This document shows positions 33,489 to 45,034 of a stretch of 64,000 nucleotides of DNA, piece by piece. The stretch comes from Theocolax elegans. Its lineage: Eukaryota; Arthropoda; Insecta; Hymenoptera; Cerocephalidae. Position 1 is the first letter of the stretch. Every line of letters begins with the position of its first letter. Under the pieces are notes generated by a model that was not told the DNA's origin, ran no database searches, and saw only the letters and a program-made list of their open reading frames with translations. Location: assembly GCA_026168455.1 (NCBI GenBank), contig CM047431.1:21889365-21953364 (forward strand), given 5' to 3'. Made by a program: the position numbers and the translations under genes.

Positions 33489-35085
33489 TGCGACGCTACT
33501 TTTCGTCGGGAAAAATCTAATTAAATTAAATTAAAGGCCGACGGAGGTTCCGTCGTAGCGACGTTGAAAATGGCTATATATCGCCGATTTGTATTTAGTT
33601 GGGCGCCTGGCGATATTTAAATAAAAATGAAATAATTACTTTACAAACAACTCGGCAACCCGGCAAATCCTCACCTCGACTCCTCGTCACAGAGGGAATC
33701 CCGACGCTGACCACCTCGGAACCGGTGGCTTTCAGAGTAAAGGAAAATTACATAAAATAACACTCTCAAATTCTATATTTCACCACAACTCATATTATTC
33801 GAAAATTCAAAGAAAATATAATTTCCGGCACCGACAACAATAATGAACGCGACTCGCGACCGACTCACACACGTGCTTCCACTCTCTCACTCAACTCCGT
33901 CCGTCCGGCAAATATATAAAAATATTATATTTAAATAATTCGGCCGCCCGTCGGGCTAACCGTAAATTTACTCGCCTAATGGATTTATCAACTCCAAAAC
34001 AACTCAGCTCGACTCTGCTTCTCAACTCTAACTCGACTCTACTCAACTCGTAAAAATGGCTACTCAGCCTCAATACTACTCAACGAACTCAACATCGACT
34101 GCCTCGTCAGATGATCAGGTAGCGAATGTCGAGACGGCTTCTTCATCCGGCTCGCGGCGTGGCTTGATCCCCAAATATAAGGATTTTCCTCCCCACCCTA
34201 TCGCTATCCTTCTCTAACTTATCCTATTTCTTATCTACCGGCGTGATTAGGGTGGTTGATTGCGTGATCGATACGCGCAGTCAGCCTTGATCTTATTTCC
34301 GTCAAGGCCGATTACCCAATAAATAGTGGTTTACGTCACCACCAACCTGTTCATATTGGGTCGACCACGCAACCAATCATCCCCGACACTCGGAAGGCGC
34401 GCATTACAAATAATGAATTACCATATCGGTAACCCAGTCGGTGCTGCCGCCCCCGTGCCTACCGACTATGTAATTACTATCAACTATCCCGACACCACTC
34501 ATACATCAATTAGAATTTAATTTTAGCAACTATTTACAACTATATACATATTAAAAAATTATTAAAAATCGCCCAAACTCTACCGACGGATCTATATAAT
34601 TTTACTTAATTAACTAACTACGCTATCTGATTAAAATAATTAATTAAGCTAATATACGGGTGCGCGCTATATACTATAGTATGTACGCATACATAGGTGT
34701 GCGCGCACCGTATATATCTATATATATACATTCTAATATGCCGCGGTATACCGTATAAATTAGGTATACCGCGACTCCTACTCTACTCGCGCTCCCCTCG
34801 CTCCGCGCGCTCCCACCCATTATCCCACTACGGGTCGCTCACTCGAGCGTCTTCGCGCGCGCAACACTCTCGCTGCTCGAGTGATTCCCCCCTTCCCGCG
34901 CACCTCGCCTAGTGCCGCACGATCGTCGCCGTCGGTGCCGCGTTCCCCGGTATACGGGTGTGAGGTGGGGAGCACCCTGGCTCTCCCGACTACTAGCACG
35001 CAGTTCGGGCGTGCGCGCACCCGTGCGCCATCTCAGCCGTCGTCGTCTGCTGAGCACGTGTGACGGTTGAGGTTAGGACGCCGCC
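33489..35085 (-). mobile_element. LTR, array unit 2 (shared)
   Basis: Same sequence as 29135-30733, with scattered one-base indels. It lies between the leader of unit 1 and the gag stop of unit 2, so one LTR serves as 3' LTR of one unit and 5' LTR of the next. Confidence 0.75.
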
Positions 35086-37033
35086 CTAACCTCCCGTCTT
35101 GTTGACATCAGCATCGGATTACGCCAGGTATCGTGAGACGACCTGGGCTCGGTCCTTGGCTCACGATACCTCTCTGAACTTCGGCGGCTTCCTCCACGTC
35201 CACATCCGACAGCGCGGGCGACCCTTTTGCTTTGTCGATCGTCCCTTGTATGCTGCTCCAGGGATTCTCGACTTCTCAACCGGCGGTGGCGGGGTATACC
35301 GGCTGTTCAACTCCTGCTGGCGTTCCCACTTCCGCCCATAATACTCCAGGTCTTTTGAACATCTTCTACGAGTTTGCTTGCCATCGCAGTCCTATACTCC
35401 GGCAGAAGATTTCGATACGCTGTCTCTACTAACACTTTCTCCGACGGTGGTTTCTTAAAGTGTCCGACGATTATTCGCAGGTTAGAGAGATATCGCGTAA
35501 TCTTTTCTCCCTTTCCTTGCGTTCGTCGGCGGCAACTCGTCCAGCAAATCCTCGTGGTCGAATTCACCTATAAATTGGTGTCGGAACTGACGCCGAAAAT
35601 CGCGCCACGATGCTATTGCGTCCTTCGTCGACCTAAACCACCGGCTGGCGTCCTTGCTCAATATGCACGGCAATGCACCTAGCAATTGTGCATCTGTCAA
35701 AACCAGCGCTCTTCCTACAATCATTTAGCTGACTGAGGGAACTTGTCGGGCATCTCTCTCTCATCACCCAGCAAACCTCAGCCCCCAGCTCTTTAGCACT
35801 TTCATGCTTCGAAGACTCTCGTCTGGTTTCAGACTGATTGGGCTGGACGACTTCTCTTTTCGAGACCGCACGCGCGTGAACCCTTCTTCGGAATCATTCT
35901 CCGATTCGCTGGAATGATCCGCGCGAGCTTTCGTCTCTTTGAGCCACTGCTCACTACACTACCGGCGGAAGCATTCTGCTTGTGACTGTCCTCATGGCAA
36001 TCCGGCAAATCGCATTGATTTAACGCTGATTCCACGTCTTTCAAGTCAATCGGTTTAATTGCCGTGCCTGCATCTCGTAGAGTTCGCCATACTCTTTGGC
36101 GGTTTACTCTTTGACTGCGCAGTCTTCTTTGCCGGTTTTGTGCTCTTACTCCTTTTTGGATTCGCTCCCTCCGCACTAGAGTTACCAGACTCAGTGTCGG
36201 ATCGGCCTGACGGTATGAATGCATCGGATTCGGCGGAATAATACTCTCTTCTATACGACTTTCCGGGACCATTCGGACTCAATGCGGCTTCTCGATCACT
36301 CCTACTCTCTACCGGCGGAACCTGATTAGACCTAGCGGGAAATACACCTAGTTGTGTCATTAACTTATCCCATTCGGTCGGATGCTGGGGATATAACTAC
36401 ACAACTCCGGCGGAATTGTGAGAGACGTTGGCTCATAAACTAGTCGATGGTAACGCAACCGACGACGTAATCGGCAAGCCTAACCCAGACTGCGTCGTAA
36501 ACGTATTGGAATACGTGCAGGTAGTCTGCGTGGCGACCGTCGTGTACGTTGGAACTCTCTTGTCGACAGCATTCTCTCTATCCGTTCCGCTTGGCCGAAA
36601 TTCACTATCCGCCTCACTGTCCGCTAAGCTACCATCTTCAGAGGGTACCGTCTCTCTGTCACCTACTCCCTTATCTGTAGTGACAACGCTCTTCTTCCAC
36701 CTTCGTCTTTGCTTGGCAGCATTATCGACTGCCATCATCACCTTTGGCTCGGTAAGCACCTGCGCTTACCGACTCCTTACGTATCTCCGCATGGTCCTTC
36801 GTCCCACTCGTACCCCGGAATATTGTCGTTATCCGGTTCGGCTTCCCGCAACCGGGCGCGCAATAGTCTGTCCCGCACCGCAGCGCTTGATCCGGCGGCA
36901 CACAGCCGTCGTGACGCTAACTCTCGACCGACATGTTCATCCGCCATTTTGGCGATCGTCCGCTTCAAATTACGTCTCTCTCTACCGGCGGTACCCTCAG
37001 TAATATATGCATCTGTTCGACGTGTTCGGCCAT
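35086..37033 (-). pseudogene. Ty3/gypsy-like gag, array unit 2
   Basis: ATG at 37033 (minus), stop at 35086. KMADEHVGRELASRRLCAAG then SAAVRDRLLRARLREAEPDN is the SAP-like N-terminus. Near 36.0-36.4 kb is a basic Ser-rich middle. The capsid core is read as AQLLGALPCILSKDASRWFR, DAIASWRDFRRQFRHQFIGE, FDHEDLLDEL, YLSNLRIIVGHFKKPPSEKV and LVETAYRNLLPEYRTAMASK. W/R spacing and the LLPEYR motif match gypsy retrotrans_gag domains. Many single-base shifts break the frame. Comparing the units shows that different units are broken at different places. Confidence 0.78.
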
Positions 37034-37822
37034 TTTAAATTATTAATCCGACGGTTAAATAAATTTATAAAATTATAATAAACCGACCCGGATCCTTCAA
37101 ACGGGTTATTCGACACGACGAAATTCACAAATGATTACTACCACCACCACAACAATTATTATCTACAAACCTCGTGCCGTGAGGTACTAATTATCAATAA
37201 ATAATCAATTGAAAATAATTAAATTATCACCTCGTGCTTACACTCTCAAGTACAAAATATCTATATACTGTATAACTGGCGGTTTACAAACTGGCAACCT
37301 GTAACAGATAAAAGTCTGGCGGTTTGGCAATTTGTTCAAATATCGGCAGTTAATATTGGCGGTTCCGGCGTAATTGCTCTACTACCGGCGGTTAATACCG
37401 GCAATTCGTTGTATTTTGAATAACACCTGAAACAGAAATAATCTGGCGGGTTTGGCGAAAATTCTCAAGTACCGGCGGTATATACCGGCGATAATAAATT
37501 GAGCAATCACTGAAACAGAAATACAATTCTGGCGGAAAAATACAAATATATATATATAACAAATATTTATATGAAATAGATATATATGTACATACAATCA
37601 ATATATAATTATTAATAATATTCATAATAATCAAATAAATTGTATATTTGGCACGAGGTTTACACAAACAGGAGGGCCCGCCCAATTGGCAATAGGTATA
37701 CACAAAAATTTACCATAAATTACCACTACTCAAAAAAATTTAACACTTAATAATGGTGTTGATTTTACACAAGAATACCGGACGGATACTCAAACACACT
37801 CTTTACTCTGCCGTCAATTACT

Positions 37823-37841
37823 GCCCCACGTTGGGCGCCAT
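37823..37841 (-). promoter_or_regulatory. Primer binding site, tRNA-Lys type (unit 2)
   Basis: Identical to the site at 33468-33486 and in the same position relative to the LTR beginning at 37844. Confidence 0.85.
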
Positions 37842-37843
37842 TT

Positions 37844-39439
37844 TGCGACGCTACTTTTCGTCGGGAAAAATCTAATTAAATTAAATTAAAGGCCGACGGA
37901 GGTTCCGTCGTAGCGACGTTGAAAATGGCTATATATCGCCGATTTGTATTTAGTTGGGCGCCTGGCGATATTTAAATAAAAATGAAATAATTACTTTACA
38001 AACAACTCGGCAACCCGGCAAATCCTCACCTCGACTCCTCGTCACAGAGGGAATCCCGACGACTGACCACCTCGGAACCGGTGGCTTTCAGAGTAAAGGA
38101 AAATTACATAAAATAACACTCTCAAATTCTATATTTCACCACAACTCATTTTTATTCGAAAATTCAAAGAAAATTATAATTTCCGGCACCGACACAATAA
38201 TGAACGCGACTCGCGACCGACTCACACATGTGCTTCCACTCTCTCACTCAACTCCGTCCGTCCGGCAAATATATAAAAATATTATATTTAAATAATTCGG
38301 CCGCCCGTCGGGCTAACCGTAAATTTACTCGCCTAATGGATTTATCAACTCCAAAACAACTCCGCTCGACTCTGCTTCTCAACTCTAACTCGACTCTACT
38401 CAACTCGTAAAAATGGCTACTCAGCCTCAATACTACTCAACGAACTCAAACATCGACTGCCTCGTCAGATGATCAGGTAGCGAATCGTCGAGACCGGCTT
38501 CTTCATCCGGCTCGCGGCGTGGCTTGATCCCCAAAATTAAGGATTTTCCTCCCCACCCTATCGCTATCCTTCTCTAACTTATCCTATTTCTTATCTACCG
38601 GCGTTGATTAGGGTGGTTGATTGCGTGATCGATACGCGCAGTCAGCCTTGATCTTATTTCCGTCAAGGCCGATTACCCAATAATAGTGGTTTACGTCACC
38701 ACCAACCTGTTCATTATTGGGTCGACCACGCAACCAATCATCCCCGACACTCGGAAGGCGCGCATTACAAATAATGAATTACCATATCGGTAACCCAGTC
38801 GGTGCTGCCGCCCCCGTGCCTACCGACTATGTAATTACTATCAACTATCCCGACACACTCATACATCAATTAGAATTTAATTTTAGCAACTATTTACAAC
38901 TATATACATATTAAAAAAATTATTAAAAATCGCCCAAACTCTACCGACGGATCTATATAATTTTACTTAATTAACTAACTACGCTATCTGATTAAAATAA
39001 TTAATTAAGCTAATATACGGGTGCGCGCTATATACTATAGTATGTACGCATACATAGGTGTGCGCGCACCGTATATATCTATATATATACATACTAATAT
39101 GCCGCGGTATACCGTATAAATTAGGTATACCGCGACTCCTACTCTACTCGCGCTCCCCTCGCTCCGCGCGCTCCCACCCATTATCCCACTACGGTCGCTC
39201 ACTCGAGCGTCTTCGCGCGCGCAACACTCTCGCTGCTCGAGTGATTCCCCCTTCCCGCGCACCTCGCCTAGTGCCGCACGATCGTCGCCGTCGGTGCCGC
39301 GTTCCCCGGTATACGGGTGTGAGGTGGGGGAGCACCCTGGCTCTCCCGACTACTAGCACGCAGTTCGGGCGTGCGCGCACCCGTGCGCCATCTCAGCCGT
39401 CGTCGTCTGCTGAGCACGTGTGACGGTTGAGGTTAGGAC
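37844..39439 (-). mobile_element. LTR, array unit 3 (outermost)
   Basis: Nearly identical to 29135-30733, closer to it than to the middle LTR. Homology continues past the LTR into the gag tail and stops at 39532, four bases beyond the hairpin GGTATCGTGAG/CTCACGATACC. No target duplication matching the ATAT flank at 29131 is seen. Confidence 0.7.
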
Positions 39440-39532
39440 GCCGCCTAACCTCCCGTCTTGTTGACATCAGCATCGGATTCGCCAGGTATCGTGAGACGAC
39501 CTGGGCTCGGTCCTTGGCTCACGATACCTCTC

Positions 39533-39789
39533 GGCCGGGGTCTCGGTCGTAGTCCGCGTACTACCGTCGGGTATCGGTCGCGTCGTTCGTCGGCTCCGTG
39601 CTAAAACATACCCATACCGTGGGTATCAGTGTTTATTTTTAAAGTGCATCGGTGCACTTCGGTCCGCCTGCGAGGGATTCGCTACCTGCGACGCGATCGC
39701 GATCTAACATAAATTAAATGTATGCATGCACATGACTTGTAAATACAAGCCATGTGCATATACTTGTACGTTGTATGTTTTACAACGTC
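39533..39789. other. Flank of the LTR array, nothing recognised
   Basis: GC-rich for about 180 bp (CGTCGTTCGTCGG, GCGACGCGATCGCGATC), then AT-rich. No coding frame. It could be the far end of another gypsy copy. Confidence 0.35.
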
Positions 39790-39926
39790 ACAATATATAT
39801 ATATATATATGTTTTATATATATATATGTCATATATATGTTATATATATGTTATATATATATATATATATATGTTATATATATGTTATATATATATATAT
39901 ATATGTTATATATATGTTATATATAT
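39790..39926. repeat. AT microsatellite (TATATATGT type)
   Basis: Alternating TA runs interrupted by GT, ending exactly at the tip of the 995-bp palindromic element. Frames reading IYIYICYIYV are products of this repeat. Confidence 0.9.
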
Positions 39927-40921
39927 GGGGTATTCCACGTGAAGTGGTCCGATCAAAATTTTAAAATGCACCAAATTTTGGGTACACTTTGCAAATGTTT
40001 TTCAGATTACACAAAAAAATTTTTAGGTACTGGAATCTATTTGCTCAAAAGTTATTCTAACCTCAAAAAGTGAATTTTTCCATATTTTTTTGAACACCAG
40101 CTGGGTTTACCGCTATATAACTCAAAATCTATCAACTTTTACTGTATAACATTATATGTAACATTCGTTGCTAATTATATCTAGAATTTATTCTTCTGGG
40201 TTAGAATTTCTAATCTCAAGGTCAATGTTACATAAACTACATGTCAATATTCAACTTGAAAAAAGTGCAAGTGCGCCACATTTGATATTTTCATCCAAAA
40301 GTCTAAAAGAAAGCTTGGAGCAATACCTTTCAAATGGTCTGTAGCATTTTTATGGCCTCCAATTCTGTAAAAAGTTATGACAGTTTAAAGAAACACGAAA
40401 TTTTTTTAAAAATTTAAATGGGAATTACCATGTTAATTTTTGTGAATTTTTTTGTCTTTCTTTAAATTGTCATAACTTTTTACAGAATTGGAGGCCATAA
40501 AAATGCTACAGACCATTTGAAAGGTATTGCTCCAAGCTTTCTTTTAGACTTTTGGATGAAAAAATCAAAGGTGGTGCACTTGCATTTTTTTCAAGTTGAA
40601 TATTGACATGTAGTTTATGTAACAATGACCTTGAGATTAGAAATTCTAACCCAGAAGAATAAATTCTAGATATAATTAGCAACGAATGTTACATATTGTT
40701 CTATAGTAAAAGTTGATAGATTTTGAGTTATATAGCGGTAAACCCAGCTGGTGTTTAAAAAAATATGGAAAAATTCACTTTTTGAAGTTAGAATAACTTT
40801 TGAGCAAATAGATTCCAGTACCTAAAAATTTATTTCTGTATTCTGTAAAACATTTGCAAAGTGTACTCAAAATTTGGTGCATTTTAAAATTTTGATCGGA
40901 CCACTTCACGTGGAGTACCCC
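39927..40921. mobile_element. 995-bp palindromic (foldback) element, copy 1
   Basis: The tips read GGGGTATTCCACGTGAAGTG on the left and its complement CACTTCACGTGGAGTACCCC on the right. The arms are complementary over almost the whole element, meeting near 40430. It is non-coding and flanked by AT-repeat on both sides, so the exact target duplication (TA or ATAT) cannot be fixed. It is a MITE-like DNA element with very long inverted repeats; superfamily unknown. Confidence 0.88.
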
Positions 40922-41002
40922 ATATATATAAGTCATATATATGTTATATATATATATATATGTCATATATATAAGTGTGTATATGTGTGCGCGAGCGTGC
41001 GC

Positions 41003-41041
<39 letters not shown>

Positions 41042-41115
41042 TGCGTGTGCGTGTGCGTGTGCGTGTGGGTGTGTGTGTGTGCGTGTGCGTGTGCGTGTGT
41101 GTGTGTACGTGTTAT
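40922..41115. repeat. TA then GT/GC microsatellite
   Basis: A TA-type stretch from 40922 followed by a (GT)n run with GCGT variants from about 40974 to 41108. No gene; the Thr/His-rich frame on the minus strand is an artefact of the repeat. Confidence 0.92.
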
Positions 41116-42056
41116 TTATTTTTTCAAGAATAGATAATATATGTATTTTTTCCTTGCGCAAAAAACAGTTGTGAATATAACTTGAAAGAATGTGTATTAG
41201 TTTACTTATTCCTGATAAAACTCATAAAATAAAAACGGACCTAAAATTTAATGTAATGTTTTTAAAAATGTACAGTTTTTCGAAGATAAAATAAATATTT
41301 ATCAAGTATAACATACTCTTTTCCAAATACCTATATGTGAAATATACAATATATTAAAAATTAAATACATTAATTATTGCATTTTTAAGATAATTCTATT
41401 ATAAACAGTAATGGCAAAAGAAAATTCAAATTTTAACAGTGGCAATATAAAATACGAATTGCATTTCAAAAGTTTTTCGAAAATTATTATTTTAGTAGTA
41501 TTTAATTTAAATATTATTCAAATCAAATTTAAAAATTGTATGGATATATAAGTAAGTAGATTACGTATATTTATATAAAACAATATTTTAAATAAACAAG
41601 TATGTATTTATTAGAAACAAAAGTTTATTTAAGGAATGCCTTTGTTTATAATAATTAAAATAAATATATGGGATCTGTAACTAAAGGGAAAAATAAATTG
41701 GATATAATTATGGATTAAAACGCAAATTTTGAAAGAGGGTGCAAATTACGAATTACGGGAGAAATGGAAGAAACAGGTTTTTATTTATATACCGCTAAAA
41801 TATTATAAATAATTCTTTAAAACTAATACAAAAATTAATTTAATTAAGAAGAAAGTTTTATTACTCTAAAAGTACAAAATATTAATGACATATGGAACTC
41901 TTGGCGATGACTTCAATAAATTAATTTTAGGAGGTACAGTTCTATTTAGATCCGTTTAAAATAATCTAAAATTTTAATAGGTTTTTACTAAATACTATAA
42001 TTAAGTATATGCACTTTACTATTTTTGGTAAGTTAATTGTTCATTACCATACATAT
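41116..42056. repeat. About 0.95-kb duplicated segment, copy 1
   Basis: Matches 43675-44650 along its length: TTTTTTCAAGAATAGATAAT, then CTTGAAAGAATGTGTATTAG, AGAGGGTGCAAATTACGAAT and GGAGAAATGGAAGAAACAGG, ending TTTACTATTTTTGGTAAGTT. The copies have diverged by substitutions and small indels, so the duplication is old. No coding frame. A palindrome (42057) sits at the end of this copy and not at the end of the other. Confidence 0.8.
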
Positions 42057-43051
42057 GGGGTATTCCACGTGAAGTGGTCCGATCAAAATTTTAAAATGCA
42101 CCAAATTTTGGGTACACATTACAAATGTTTTTCAGAATACAGAAAAAAATTTTTAGGTACTGGTATTTATTAGCTCAAAAGTTATTCTAATCTCAAAAAG
42201 TGAACTTTTTCCAGTTTTTTTCAACAACAGCTGGGTTCATCGCTATTTAACCCAAAATCTATCAACTTTTACTATACAACATTATATGTAACATTCGTTG
42301 CTAATTATGTGTAGAATTTATTCTTCTGGATTAGAATTTCTAATCTCAAGGTCAATATTACTTAAACTACATGTCAATATTCAACTTAAAAAAAGTGTAA
42401 GTGCGCCACAATTGATTTTTTATCCAAAAGTCTAACAGAAAGCTCGGAGCAATACATTTCAAATGGTCTGTAGCATTTTTATGGCCTTCAATTCTGTAAA
42501 AAGTTATGATAATTTAAAAAAACACCAAAATTTTTTAAAAATTTAAATGGGAAATACCATGTTAATTTTTGAGAATTTTTTGTCTTTCTTTAAATTATCA
42601 TAACTTTTTACAGAATTGAAGGCCATAAAAATGCTACAGACCATTTGAAAGGTATTGCTCCAAGCTTTCTTTTAGACTTTTGGATAAAAAACTCAAATGT
42701 GGCAAACTTACACTTTTTTTAAGTTGAATATTGACATGTAGTTTATGTATCATTGATCTTAAGATTAGAAATTCTAACCCAGAAGGATAAATTCTACACA
42801 TAATTAGCAACGAATGTTACAAATAATGTTGTATAGTAAAAGTTGATAGATTTTGAGTTAAATGGCGATAAACCCAGCTGGTGTTTAAAAAAACTGGAAA
42901 AAGTTCACTTTTTGAGGTTATAATAACTTTTGAGCTAATAAATTCCCGTACCTAAAAATTTTTTTCTGTATTCTGAAAAACATTTGCAATGTGTACTCAA
43001 AATTTGGTGCATTTTAAAATTTTGATCGGACCACTTCACGTGGAATACCCC
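42057..43051. mobile_element. 995-bp palindromic (foldback) element, copy 2
   Basis: Same tips and same length as copy 1, GGGGTATTCCACGTGAAGTG to CACTTCACGTGGAATACCCC. It differs from copy 1 by scattered substitutions in both arms. Right flank ATATATATATT, left flank ACATAT. Non-coding. Confidence 0.88.
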
Positions 43052-43063
43052 ATATATATATTA

Positions 43064-43596
43064 TATATATTACACCTTTGGTGTAAGTTATGTCCTAAAA
43101 TACGTGAAAATTAGTGATATTATGAGGTTTATGAGGCATAACTTACAACAGCGGTCTTGGCCAATAAGCTAACCCAAGCCATTCGAAAGCTCGCGAAAAA
43201 TGTGAACTTTTGAGAGGTGTTAGATTAAAATCGATTATGGTGTGGTAGCCTTTTTTTTTGATATTCAATATGTCCGGGTGTTCTATCTCTTCGAGATTTT
43301 AAAATTAAGAAATGTAACCATGGTAGATAAGTTCTAAAGATTAATTTAAACAAAAGTTGTTTGTAATGTTTTTTCAAAAAAATCAACAGATTTTGAGATA
43401 AATGGCTTTAAAAATAGAAATTTTTCTAAAAAATTGAAAAATTTCCACTTTTCATGGTCGAATAACTCTTAAGCAAATTATTTTTAACACTTAAATTTTT
43501 TTTGTATGTTCTGGAAGATGTTTCCAGCCTGTTCTCAAATTTTGGAGTGATTTAAAATTTTCATCGTACCACTTGACGTGAAATAGACCATATATA
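43064..43596. mobile_element. MITE-like element, uninterrupted copy
   Basis: Full-length counterpart of the split element at 6690-7840. Its right end, GTACCACTTGACGTGAAATAG, read in reverse resembles the tip of the 995-bp palindromes: CACGTCAAGTGGTACGATG against CACGTGAAGTGGTCCGATC, both followed by AAAATTTTAAA. The left end near 43064 (ACACCTTTGGTGT) is not a match to the right end. It lies between two AT microsatellites. Confidence 0.65.
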
Positions 43597-43674
43597 TGTA
43601 TATATATATGTATGTATGTATGTGGGTGTGTGTGCGTGCGGCGGAATATTTAAATAATATATATATATTTTAAA

Positions 43675-44650
43675 ATTGTTTTTTCAAGAATACATAATAT
43701 ATGTATTTTTTGCTTGCGCAAAAAAAAATTTGTGAACATAACTTGAAAGAATGTGTATTAGCTTACTCATTCTTGGTGAAACTCATAAAATGTTTAAACG
43801 TATACTCAATAATATAATAACGGATCTAAAATGCAATGTAATGCTTTAAATACAGATGCAAAATTCTTTGAAGATTAAATAAATATTAATCAAGTATAAC
43901 ATACACTTTTCCAAATATCTATATGTGAAATATACAATAAGTTAAAAATTAAATATATTAATTATTGCATTTTTAAGATAATTCTATTATAAACAGTATA
44001 GGCAAAAGAAAATTCAAATTTTAACAGTGGCAATATTAAATACGAATTATATTTGAATAGATTTTCAAAAACTATTAATTTAGGAGCATTTAATTTAAAT
44101 ATTTTTTAAATTAATATTTCAAAATTGTATGGATATATGAGTGAGTAGATTATGTATATTTATAGAAAACAATATTTTAAATAATCAAGTATGTATTTAT
44201 TAGAAACAGAAGGTTTTCTAAGGAATGAATTTGATTATAATAATCAAGATAAATATATGGGCTCTGTAACTAAAGGAAAAAATAAATTGGATATAATTAT
44301 GGATTAAAACGCAAATTTTGGAAGAGGGTGCAAATTACGAATTACGGGAGAAATGGAAGAAACAGGTTTTTATTTATATGCCACTAAAATTATATAAATA
44401 GTTCTATAAAATTAATAAAAATTAATAAAAAAATTTATTTATTTAAGAAGAAAGTCTTATTACTCTAAAAGTACAAAATATTAATGCCATAGAACTTTTG
44501 GCGATGATCCTTCGTCATTAAATAAATTAATTTTAGGAGGTGAAGTTCTATTTAGATCCGTTTAAAATATTCTAAAATTTTCATAAGTAGTTACTAAATA
44601 CTACAATTTAGTAAGTATATGCACTTTACTATTTTTGGTAAGTTAATTTT
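43675..44650. repeat. About 0.95-kb duplicated segment, copy 2
   Basis: Second copy of the segment at 41116-42056 (see there). It ends at TAAGTTAATTTTTCATTAAC, where the other copy has TCATTACCATACATAT and then the palindrome. Confidence 0.8.
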
Positions 44651-44989
44651 TCATTAACATTTATAATTATTAGAATATAAATTTAAGCTTTATAGGAATT
44701 CATATAGTTTAAAATTTACAGTTAACATTTAATGTCTTTATTTTTTTTATTACTATTATTCTGATTTCATTATACTAAATTTTGGTAAAAACTTTTATTT
44801 ATAAATTATAATCGTATTTAAAAAAATATTAAATTTTTGGTTTAAAACCCAATGCATTATAACAGTACATCCAAGGTGTTGTGTGAATCGGTTTAATTTC
44901 TAAGGTGTCCATGGTAGTGAAAAAGTAATATAATTTAAAACATTATTTAAAATAAATTTATTACGAAAAACCTTTTTCGAAATTAAAAA
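44651..44989. other. AT-rich, nothing recognised
   Basis: No frame or repeat identified. Possibly the body of the non-autonomous Helitron-like element whose end is proposed at 45034. Confidence 0.3.
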
Positions 44990-45034
44990 TAGGGGGTTGG
45001 CGCGCGAAGCGCGCAGGGGGGCGAAGCCCCCCTA
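44990..45034 (+). mobile_element. Possible Helitron 3' end: two hairpins then CTAG-T
   Basis: Two GAA-loop hairpins stand in series, GCGCGCGAAGCGCGC and GGGGGGCGAAGCCCCCC, followed by TAG and then T. Helitrons end with a hairpin and CTRR and insert between A and T, so CTAG|T fits a plus-oriented element lying to the left. The minus-strand helicase at 47.4 kb has the wrong orientation to own this end. Similar GGCGGAGCCCC words ending CCCCCCTAG occur at 7345-7365. Confidence 0.4.

Larger units (their letters stand above)
29135..39532 (-). mobile_element. Tandem LTR-gag-LTR-gag-LTR array (Ty3/gypsy, no pol)
   Basis: Two full units (29135-33488 and 33489-37843; 4,354 and 4,355 bp) and a partial third (37844-39532). 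Each unit, read on the minus strand, holds a leader with primer binding site, a gag gene and an LTR of about 1.6 kb. Gag stops just before the LTR and there is no protease, RT or integrase anywhere. This matches the layout of non-autonomous terminal-repeat retrotransposons that carry only gag. Neighbouring elements sharing one LTR imply unequal LTR recombination. The array ends at 39532 inside the gag tail, next to a hairpin. Confidence 0.8.

Noticed and set aside
40775..41161. 128-codon Thr/His-rich minus-strand frame
   Set aside because: Translation of a GT/CA microsatellite and of the palindrome arm.
44990..45034. Hairpin terminus as the end of the Helitron encoding the 47-kb helicase
   Set aside because: The helicase is on the minus strand, while hairpin-CTAG-T faces the plus strand, so the orientation does not fit.
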